Under the pieces are notes generated by a model, which saw nothing but the letters and a program-made list of their open reading frames with translations, was not told the DNA's origin and ran no database searches. The position numbers and the translations under genes are program-made. Shown one piece after another: positions 57,911 through 64,000 of a stretch of DNA of 64,000 nucleotides. This stretch comes from Rhizobium sp. BK316 (lineage in GTDB: Bacteria; Pseudomonadota; Alphaproteobacteria; Rhizobiales; Rhizobiaceae). Location: the NCBI RefSeq assembly GCF_014193695.1, contig NZ_JACHZR010000004.1, positions 744,001-808,000 of the forward strand, given 5' to 3'. Every line of letters begins with the position of its first letter. The stretch's first letter is position 1.

Positions 57911-58879
57911 CTATTCGGCAGCTTCGGGAATGGCATGCAGCCCGTCAATGCCCAGTATGTTGATCATTTCGCCATGGCTCGGGCACATGGAGAGCCGCCC
58001 GCGAAAGGCCTCGACCAGCCATTGCCCGGCGGGGCCTGGCGGATTTGCGGCCCTGCGCATGGCATAGATCGGATATTCGCCCTGCTCGTAAGCCTCCAGC
58101 TTGATGGCGACCAGATTGCCCTTCATGATGTCCTCTCCGACGACCGAAACCGGAAGGCCACCCCAGCCGAGACCACCCCTGATGAGCTGGTGCTTGGTCG
58201 CAATGTCGCTGACACGCCATGTCCTGTAAGACAGGACGTTGAAGTCCCGCCCCTTGGTCAGGCCGGAGGCATCGGAAACCACAAGCTGGATCTCTTCGCG
58301 CACATCAGCCAGCGTCAGCGGGCGGCCAATGCTCGCCAGCGGATGATCGGGTGCGACCACGGGAACCATGAACGAGTAGCCGATCTTTTCGGCCACAAGC
58401 GAATCGTCCTGCCTCACAAGCGCTCCGCCAATCCCAATATCGGCCTTGTCGTTCATCACCATGTCCATGACCATGCCGAGCTCGCCGACATTGAGGTTGA
58501 GGGCTACACCCGGGAATTTTTCGCGGAACTCGCGCAGCACCATCATAGCGGCATCGGCAGGCACCATGACACTGATTGCCAGAGAAAGCTCCGCCTCCAA
58601 CCCCTGCTTGATGCTTTTCACGCGGGCGCGCATGACTTCGAGGTCGGCCATCAGCCGGCGGGCATCCTCCAGCATCGCCTTGCCGGCATCCGTCAGTTTC
58701 GGTTGGCGGGCGCCGGAACGCTCGAAGAGCGGCACTTCGAGCTGGGCTTCCAGATTGGCGATCGTATAGCTGACCACCGACTGCGCGCGGTTCAGCACGC
58801 GCGAGGCGGCCGAAAAGCTGCCGGTTTCGGCGACCGTCAGGAAAACCTGCAATTGATCCAGTGTCGGGTTGGGAAGCAT
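57911..58879 (-). CDS. LysR-family regulator divergent from azoreductase
   Basis: The 322-residue protein has a LysR helix-turn-helix (residues 5-65, LQVFLTVAETGSFSAASRVL, NRAQSVVSYTIANLEAQLEV) and an effector-binding domain. It is divergent from azoR with 141 bases between, suggesting that it controls this redox enzyme in response to quinones or related compounds. ATG 58879 fits the usual N-terminal length. Confidence 0.9.
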   Translation of the reverse strand: MLPNPTLDQLQVFLTVAETGSFSAASRVLNRAQSVVSYTIANLEAQLEVPLFERSGARQPKLTDAGKAMLEDARRLMADLEVMRARVKSIKQGLEAELSLAISVMVPADAAMMVLREFREKFPGVALNLNVGELGMVMDMVMNDKADIGIGGALVRQDDSLVAEKIGYSFMVPVVAPDHPLASIGRPLTLADVREEIQLVVSDASGLTKGRDFNVLSYRTWRVSDIATKHQLIRGGLGWGGLPVSVVGEDIMKGNLVAIKLEAYEQGEYPIYAMRRAANPPGPAGQWLVEAFRGRLSMCPSHGEMINILGIDGLHAIPEAAE

Positions 58880-59020
58880 CTTCCATCCAATCCATCGATA
58901 ATTTTGATCGACATTATCCCAGTTTTTTCGATAGCGGGCCAGCCTTATTTTCACACTCGAACACAGCGGTTTGCCGTTTCCAACCGGCAGCTGAAATCCA
59001 ATTCGAGAGGAAATTCAACT

Positions 59021-59635
59021 ATGTCTTCCATTCTTCTTCTGACGTCCAGCCCGCGTTCGGAATCACTTTCCACGTCGATCGCTGCCGAGCTCGCCGACAA
59101 GCTCAAGAGCCAGAACCCGGGTAGCGTCGTCGTTCGTCGCGACCTCGCCGCAAATCCGCTGCCGCATATTGATGACCTGTTCACTGCTGCCATCCGCAAG
59201 CCGCCGGAAGCCCGTACGGCTGAGGAAGCTGCAGCCGTGAAGACTTCTGATGAGCTGGTCAACGAGCTTCTCGCCGCCGACAGCATCGTCATCGGCACCG
59301 GCCTCATCAACTTCAACATCTATTCGTCGCTGAAAACCTGGATCGACAACGTTGCCCGCGCAGGCCTTACGTTCAAGTACACCGAAAGCGGCCCGGTCGG
59401 CCTCGCGACCGGCAAGAAGGTCTATGTCGTTCTCGCCTCCGGCGGCGTCTACTCCCAGGGTCCGGCCGCCGGCATGAACCACGCCGTTCCGTACCTAAAG
59501 TCGGTTCTCGGTTTCCTTGGCATCACCGATATCGAAACCATCTATGTCGAAGGTCTCGCCTTCGGCCCGGAAGCAGCGGAGAAGGCCATCGGCGCTGCCA
59601 AGTCGCGCGTCGAAGAGCTCGCGCTTGCTGCTTAA
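59021..59635 (+). CDS. azoR: FMN-dependent NADH:quinone oxidoreductase / azoreductase
   Basis: The 204-residue flavodoxin-fold protein has LLLTSSPRSESLSTSIAAEL at the FMN phosphate site, GLINFNIYSSLKTWIDNVAR, AGLTFKYTESGPVGL and VYVVLASGGVYSQGP, matching AzoR. It reduces quinones and azo compounds by two electrons. GAGAGGAAATT precedes the ATG. The LysR gene on the other strand is the likely regulator. Confidence 0.93.
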   Translation: MSSILLLTSSPRSESLSTSIAAELADKLKSQNPGSVVVRRDLAANPLPHIDDLFTAAIRKPPEARTAEEAAAVKTSDELVNELLAADSIVIGTGLINFNIYSSLKTWIDNVARAGLTFKYTESGPVGLATGKKVYVVLASGGVYSQGPAAGMNHAVPYLKSVLGFLGITDIETIYVEGLAFGPEAAEKAIGAAKSRVEELALAA

Positions 59636-59686
59636 TCCGTGAACTAAGAAGTACCACTCGACGGGGCCGGCGCGATGCCGGCCCTT

Positions 59687-60265
59687 TCATTTTCCCGCGA
59701 AGTCATCGGTGAAGGAGCGGACCGTTTCCAGGATTTCGTCGGAGAGCTCTTCGTCGTCGACAATGCGTGCGAGGCCGACGGCGCCCGTCATCAGGCTGGA
59801 GAGGATAATCGCCTTTCGACGTGCCTGCGCCTCATCGGCCGCTGCCACACGTCCGGCCATATTTCCCAGATTCGCCTTCAACTGATCGGTCGCAAGCGAA
59901 CGGCATTTCTCGCCGCTACGGGCAAGGTCGGCCGTCAGAGCAGCAAAGGGGCAGCCGCCGCTCACGTCCTCGCGATGATGCGGGCTCAGATAATTGGCGG
60001 AATATTCCGCCATCGGGATATCTGCGGGTGCCCTGCCCTCCGAACGCACCTTCGCTTCCCAGGAGCCGAAAGCCAGTTTCATGGCTTCGGCCACCATCTC
60101 GTCGCGCGAGGCAAAATGCTTGTAGAAGCCGCCAACAGTCAGCCCCGCCTCCTTCATTAGATCGGCCACGCCGAGCCCTTCCAGTCCTTTCTCTCGCAGA
60201 CGCTTGGAAGCGATCTCGACGATCCTGTCGTGCGTCTTCTGCTTTTCCAATTGCGAATGACCCAT
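59687..60265 (-). CDS. TetR-family repressor
   Basis: The 192-residue protein has a TetR helix-turn-helix at residues 8-58 (RIVEIASKRLREKGLEGLGV, ADLMKEAGLTVGGFYKHFAS) and a C-terminal ligand domain with GGCPFAALTADLARSGE and a single cysteine pair, close to the AcrR/YxaF/LmrA-like group. CGGGAG precedes ATG 60265. It is divergent from the SDR gene, and an inverted repeat lies between them. Confidence 0.92.
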   Translation of the reverse strand: MGHSQLEKQKTHDRIVEIASKRLREKGLEGLGVADLMKEAGLTVGGFYKHFASRDEMVAEAMKLAFGSWEAKVRSEGRAPADIPMAEYSANYLSPHHREDVSGGCPFAALTADLARSGEKCRSLATDQLKANLGNMAGRVAAADEAQARRKAIILSSLMTGAVGLARIVDDEELSDEILETVRSFTDDFAGK

Positions 60266-60299
60266 CGAAAATCTCCCGATATGCGGACTTGACTTATGT

Positions 60300-60339
60300 G
60301 GATTATAATCATAATCCTTGTAGATATCGATCATAATCC
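60300..60339. promoter_or_regulatory. Probable TetR operator
   Basis: The palindrome GGATTAT-AATC-ATAATCC (60300-60317) and a further half-site ATAATCC (60333-60339) lie between the divergent starts. A TTGACT box at 60289-60294 lies just upstream, so binding would cover the SDR promoter. Confidence 0.6.
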
Positions 60340-60371
60340 AGATCGAGCCATTTTCCAATAGGAGCCATTCC

Positions 60372-61148
60372 ATGCGTCTCAAGAACAAGATCGCGCTCAT
60401 TACCGGCGGCAACAGCGGTATCGGGCTTGCCACTGCCAAGGTTTTCGTTGCCGAAGGCGCGAAGGTCATCATCACCGGCCGCAACCCCGAAACGCTGGCA
60501 GCGGCCAAGAAAGCACTTGGCGGCGACGTGCTGACGCTGAAGATCGATCTCACAGACGTTGCGGCGGCGGAGAAGGTCTTCGCCGAGGCAGCTTCTGCCG
60601 TCGGCAAGTTCGATGTCGTCTTTGCCAATGCCGGCATCGGCGGCGCAACGCCGCTCGGCCAGACCTCGCTGGAACAGTTCGAAAAGATCATCAGCACCAA
60701 CCTGACCTCGGTTTTCTTCACGGTTCAGTCGGCACTTCCGCATCTGAATGATGGCGCTTCTGTCATCCTCAACGGCTCGGTCCATGCCGTTCTTGGCGCG
60801 CCCGGCTGGTCGGCCTATGCCGCCACCAAGGGTGCCGTGCGCTCCATGACGCGCAACCTTGCCTCCGAGCTTGCGCCCCGCGGTATCCGCGTCAATCAGG
60901 TAACGCCGGGCGGCACGCGCACACCGATCTGGTCGCCCTATGCGCAGACCGAAGATGCGATGTCGGCACTCGAAGAAAAGCTCGGGAACATGAGCGCGCT
61001 TGGCCGCATGAGCGAAGCAGATGAGATCGCAAAGGCCGCGCTCTATCTCGCCTCCAGCGATTCCAGCAATGTCACCGGGATCGAAATTACCGTCGACGGC
61101 GGTATGACGAGCGCTCCCTCCGGCGCCAAGCTTTTCCGCGCCGCCTGA
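60372..61148 (+). CDS. SDR oxidoreductase under TetR control
   Basis: The 258-residue classical SDR shows ALITGGNSGIGLATAKVF (residues 8-25), NAGIGGATP, a serine in ILNGSVHAVLG, YAATKGAV (near 155) and VNQVTPGGTRTPIW. TetR-SDR divergent pairs of this type are induced by electrophiles or phenolic compounds. The substrate is unknown. AGGAG lies seven bases before the ATG. Confidence 0.92.
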   Translation: MRLKNKIALITGGNSGIGLATAKVFVAEGAKVIITGRNPETLAAAKKALGGDVLTLKIDLTDVAAAEKVFAEAASAVGKFDVVFANAGIGGATPLGQTSLEQFEKIISTNLTSVFFTVQSALPHLNDGASVILNGSVHAVLGAPGWSAYAATKGAVRSMTRNLASELAPRGIRVNQVTPGGTRTPIWSPYAQTEDAMSALEEKLGNMSALGRMSEADEIAKAALYLASSDSSNVTGIEITVDGGMTSAPSGAKLFRAA

Positions 61149-61159
61149 GCGGGCGGAAG

Positions 61160-62428
61160 CTAGCTGACTTTCACGACACCGGAGCGGCCGACGACACAGT
61201 TGCGGCCGCTCTTCTTTGCCTCGTAGAGGCGGCTGTCTGCCGCCGAAAGCACGGTCGTGAAGCTGGTACCGTCTTCGTCGGCGGTTGCAGCCCCTATGCT
61301 CACCGATACCGACGCATCATCGGGCGTCTTCACACTGGTCACGATCGTCCAGCGCAGGCGCTCGGCGAGCAGCAAGCCTTCCTCATGGCTTGTGCCTGGA
61401 CAAACGGCGACAAACTCTTCGCCGCCGAATCGGAAGATACGGTCGCTGGAGCGCAGCGTCGTTCCTAGCCTCGAGGCAATGGCCTTCAGAACCTTGTCGC
61501 CCTGCAGATGGCCGAAGCCGTCATTGACGTCCTTGAAATGGTCGGCATCGATGATGAGAACGGTCGCGTACTGGCCCTGCCGCAGCGCTTCGCGCACCAT
61601 CAGCGGCGCCTCCAGTTCCATGCGGCTGCGGTCATAGACGCCGGTCAACATGTCGCGGCCGGTGCGCTCCAGGAGATCGTTATAGCGCTCGCGGAATGTC
61701 AGATCCCCGAAGAGGTCGCTGATCGAGCGGGCCGAGGCGGCAACACCGTCCCGGCGGATACGGTATTCATAGACGGCGAACATCAGTGAATAGAGGCAGA
61801 CGGCCAGCATCTTGGCTTTCCATCCAGCCCAGAAGGCCGTCATCGGCACGCCCACGAAATAATGCAGGCCGCTGAAGAAGAGGATCTGGTCAAATGTCAG
61901 AAGTACAAGGCCCGAGATCATGAAGCGCAGCACGACGCGGCGACGCGTGAAATCGCCAAGCTTCTCGTAGAGCAGGATGATGCCGAGCGAGTCGAGGTAG
62001 AGGATTGCCGTGCCCCACACCATCAGCCACCCCATTTCCTTCAGGAAATTAACGTCTGCCGGATGGCCGGGCGACAGATCCAGCGGCTGATGAAGCTGCA
62101 GCACCCAGGCAATGGCGACGGTCAGGAGATTGCCGAGAAACAGACCATAGATCGGCTGGCGGACGGTCGCCGCATCCTCCTGCAGGTAGAGCATGAGGAT
62201 CATCATCAGCTTGCCGGAAAAGAAGATCGAAGACCCCGGCGATACGTTCCCGAATGGCAGGGAAACATAGAAGACCGCAGCAAGATAGGTCTCCATGAAA
62301 TGCATGACGCCGAGCGCCGTCAGGAAGACACCCAGTCCGAGGCGCTGTCGAAAATGCAGGAGACTGACCATCAGCACGAAATAGCTGACGGCTTCGACGA
62401 TGAAGAGCGCGGTGTTGAGGAGTTCCAT
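61160..62428 (-). CDS. Membrane-bound diguanylate cyclase (GGDEF)
   Basis: The 422-residue protein has about seven membrane segments in residues 1-225 and a C-terminal GGDEF domain with DADHFKDVNDGFGHLQGD and the active site FGGEEF. The inhibitory I-site is RSSD, five residues before GGEEF, so product feedback is expected. It makes cyclic di-GMP from GTP. GGAGGG precedes ATG 62428. The N-terminal sensor does not match a named family for me. Confidence 0.93.
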   Translation of the reverse strand: MELLNTALFIVEAVSYFVLMVSLLHFRQRLGLGVFLTALGVMHFMETYLAAVFYVSLPFGNVSPGSSIFFSGKLMMILMLYLQEDAATVRQPIYGLFLGNLLTVAIAWVLQLHQPLDLSPGHPADVNFLKEMGWLMVWGTAILYLDSLGIILLYEKLGDFTRRRVVLRFMISGLVLLTFDQILFFSGLHYFVGVPMTAFWAGWKAKMLAVCLYSLMFAVYEYRIRRDGVAASARSISDLFGDLTFRERYNDLLERTGRDMLTGVYDRSRMELEAPLMVREALRQGQYATVLIIDADHFKDVNDGFGHLQGDKVLKAIASRLGTTLRSSDRIFRFGGEEFVAVCPGTSHEEGLLLAERLRWTIVTSVKTPDDASVSVSIGAATADEDGTSFTTVLSAADSRLYEAKKSGRNCVVGRSGVVKVS

Positions 62429-62671
62429 CACTGCCCTCCGCCGACAACAGGAGCGCACGAGCGAGCCACAGCCACCGCGGCGGATCTTCTGGTCAATCGT
62501 CCGGAAAGCTCAAACACAAGCGGCGCCCTGCAAAACCTGCAGGCGCCACCTTCGCCATAATCCTTTAAGATTAGGTGATCAAACCAGCAGTTTCCGTCAC
62601 CGAAATGCTGTCATAGTTTTGAAAAACAACGGGAAATGTCAGCTCGGACAAGGTTCGCCCGGCTCGCGCCC

Positions 62672-63001
62672 TCAGACCTGCCGAAGCTTCTCGCCATCGC
62701 TGAAAAGAGAGGGGCCGTGCTGGTCGATAATCTGCTGCGCCTTACGCACCGTGCATTCGATCGCATCATCGGACGAGGAGAAGAGATCGGCGCGGATGAA
62801 CTTGCGCACGAGAACGTCCTCACCGACTTTCTTCTCGATCCGGCCGGCTAGACGATACTGGCCGCCTTCCTTCTGCGGCTCGGCATAGATGGTGCAATCG
62901 CCATAGAGCTGCGGCTCGCCGGAAGGACCCGCAGCCGCCTCATCTGAGGATTTGCCACCGCCGGAGAAGACCGAAAGAATGTTTGAAAGGAACGAAGCCA
63001 T
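62672..63001 (-). CDS. HlyU-family protein
   Basis: The 109-residue protein has a short N-terminal tail (LSNILSVFSGGGKSSDEAA) and the HlyU core: GDCTIYAEPQKEGGQYRLAG, VRKFIRADLFSSSDDAI and KAQQIIDQHG. HlyU in Vibrio activates a haemolysin gene, but the role in rhizobia is unknown. It follows the end of the threonine dehydratase on the same strand by 37 bases upstream in transcription. Confidence 0.88.
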   Translation of the reverse strand: MASFLSNILSVFSGGGKSSDEAAAGPSGEPQLYGDCTIYAEPQKEGGQYRLAGRIEKKVGEDVLVRKFIRADLFSSSDDAIECTVRKAQQIIDQHGPSLFSDGEKLRQV

Positions 63002-63037
63002 AATCCGCCTTTAGCACGCAGTGCTGTCTACGCAAAG

Positions 63038-64000
63038 TCAAATGATCAGGTTTGCGACGATCTCGTTTTCGGTGATGTCCTCGAAGCCCATGCCTGATCT
63101 TTCGAAATTGGCGACCAGCGTCGCGAAGTTCTCCGGAGCCGTCGTCTCGATGCCGATCAGGATCGAACCGAAATTGCGCGCCGATTTCTTGAGATATTCG
63201 AAGCGGGCGATATCGTCATGCGGTCCGAGAAGATTGAGAAAATCGCGCAACGCGCCGGGACGCTGGGCAAGGCGCAGGATGAAGTATTTCTTCAGACCGG
63301 CGTAGCGCATGGCCCTTTCCTTGACATCGGGCAGCCGCTCGAAATCGAAATTGCCGCCCGAGACGACAGCAACGATCGTCTTGCCTTTGATGGCCTCGCG
63401 ATCCATGGCGGCGATCGCCGTCAGCGCCAAGGCTCCGGCCGGTTCCAGCACCACGCCTTCGACGTTCAGCATCTCCTGGATGGTGACGCAGATGGCGTTT
63501 TCCGGCATCAGCCTGACCTGTTCGGCCGAAAAACTCTTCAGCGCTGCGAAATTCAGGTCGCCGATGCGGGCGACCGCTGCGCCGTCGACGAAATTGTCGA
63601 CCTTCGACAGCGTGACGATCTGCCCCGCTTCGAGGCTGCGGCGCAGGCTCGGCGCGCCGGCAGGCTCGGCAAAGACGAAGTCGGATTGCGGCACAACGCC
63701 GTCGAGAAAACCGGTGATACCGGCGGCAAGGCCGCCGCCGCCGACCGGCAAGAAGATCATATCCGGTACTGTTCCCTCGGGAAGCTGCTGCATGATTTCC
63801 GCGGCGACCGTCGCCTGCCCCTCGATGATATCAGCATGATCGAAGGGCGGCACCATGACGCCGCCGATCGCCTCCACATGATCGCGGGCCGCCTGATAGC
63901 ACTGGTCGAAGAAATCACCGATGAGTTCGATGGTGATGAAGCCGGCGCCGAACATGCGGGTCTTGTCGATCTTCTGCTGCGGCGTGGTGACCGGCATGAA
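63038..64000 (-). CDS. ilvA: Threonine dehydratase, C-terminal part
   Basis: The reading frame continues past the right edge. The visible 321 residues include PVTTPQQKI, GACE-loop-like GAGFITIELIGD, the PLP phosphate loop LPVGGGGLAAGITG (near 105), EPAGALALTA and VVSGGNFDFERL. A C-terminal ACT-like domain (YFILRLAQRPGALRDFLNLL) completes it. The enzyme makes 2-oxobutanoate from threonine, the first step of isoleucine synthesis. The substrate-lysine region lies outside the window. Confidence 0.92.
   Translation of the reverse strand, partial: FMPVTTPQQKIDKTRMFGAGFITIELIGDFFDQCYQAARDHVEAIGGVMVPPFDHADIIEGQATVAAEIMQQLPEGTVPDMIFLPVGGGGLAAGITGFLDGVVPQSDFVFAEPAGAPSLRRSLEAGQIVTLSKVDNFVDGAAVARIGDLNFAALKSFSAEQVRLMPENAICVTIQEMLNVEGVVLEPAGALALTAIAAMDREAIKGKTIVAVVSGGNFDFERLPDVKERAMRYAGLKKYFILRLAQRPGALRDFLNLLGPHDDIARFEYLKKSARNFGSILIGIETTAPENFATLVANFERSGMGFEDITENEIVANLII

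Noticed and set aside
57905-59020. Long plus-strand extension upstream of azoR
   Set aside because: The frame is open by chance opposite the LysR gene; the azoreductase N-terminus and ribosome site fix the start at 59021.

Overview
The window is GC-rich chromosomal DNA of an alphaproteobacterium of the order Rhizobiales, most likely Rhizobium or a close relative. The basis is the PopZ/DUF2497 and Pcm pair, the KTSC-like proteins, the Lrp regulator divergent from alanine dehydrogenase, the HlyU-type protein and a rhizobial-type extragenic palindrome. No species is assigned.

Layout. (1) 1-3746: conserved chromosomal genes (popZ-like fragment, pcm, two KTSC-like proteins, a small membrane protein) with tRNA-Cys and tRNA-Asn. 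(2) 3730-29350: an integrated element of about 25.6 kb, bounded by a 17-bp direct repeat. The left copy is the 3' end of tRNA-Asn and the right copy lies at 29334-29350. It carries a tyrosine integrase at the left end, then an accessory region (5.3-8.5 kb). A long leftward late operon follows: HNH nuclease, DUF2806 protein, TerS, TerL, fused prohead protease/HK97 capsid, portal, connectors, tape measure and DUF3168 protein. Further right are a tail-fibre/SGNH-esterase pair, rightward accessory genes, and a leftward early operon with a replication protein whose gene contains an iteron-like array. I see no tail-tube gene, lysis cassette or CI-type repressor, so the prophage looks incomplete. (3) 29351-44100: the displaced tRNA-Asn terminator, an AraC/HbpS-like/SDR/NTF2-like group, 1-Cys peroxiredoxin, and a catabolic locus. 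That locus holds creatininase-family, LysR, NMT1/THI5-type ABC transporter, cytosine-deaminase-like, FAD-oxidase and flavodoxin-fold reductase genes. RidA, Ogt and a serine hydrolase follow. (4) 44200-64000: housekeeping and stress functions. These are a cyclopropane-fatty-acid synthase preceded by a DUF1365 remnant, a ChrR-like cupin, cysteine synthase, AlaX-type editing protein, mercaptopyruvate sulfurtransferase, alanine dehydrogenase with its Lrp regulator, PilZ, CpdB-type nucleotidase, LysR/azoreductase, TetR/SDR, a diguanylate cyclase, HlyU and a truncated threonine dehydratase.

The most unusual parts are in the element. Four translationally linked paralogues of an unrecognised family form a cassette, the last one fused to an HTH-like domain. 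Next to it a Cas2/VapD-like small protein is coupled to an MtlR-like protein that carries a HEPN-type R-N-x3-H motif. Eight copies of an 11-bp word lie in two opposed clusters inside the replication gene, in three different codon contexts, which suggests a phage origin. Outside the element, an 8-bp hairpin covers the Shine-Dalgarno sequence of a 32-residue membrane peptide, and a ChrR-like protein lacks both zinc cysteines and a neighbouring sigma factor gene.

All family assignments come from reading motifs by eye. No database search was run.
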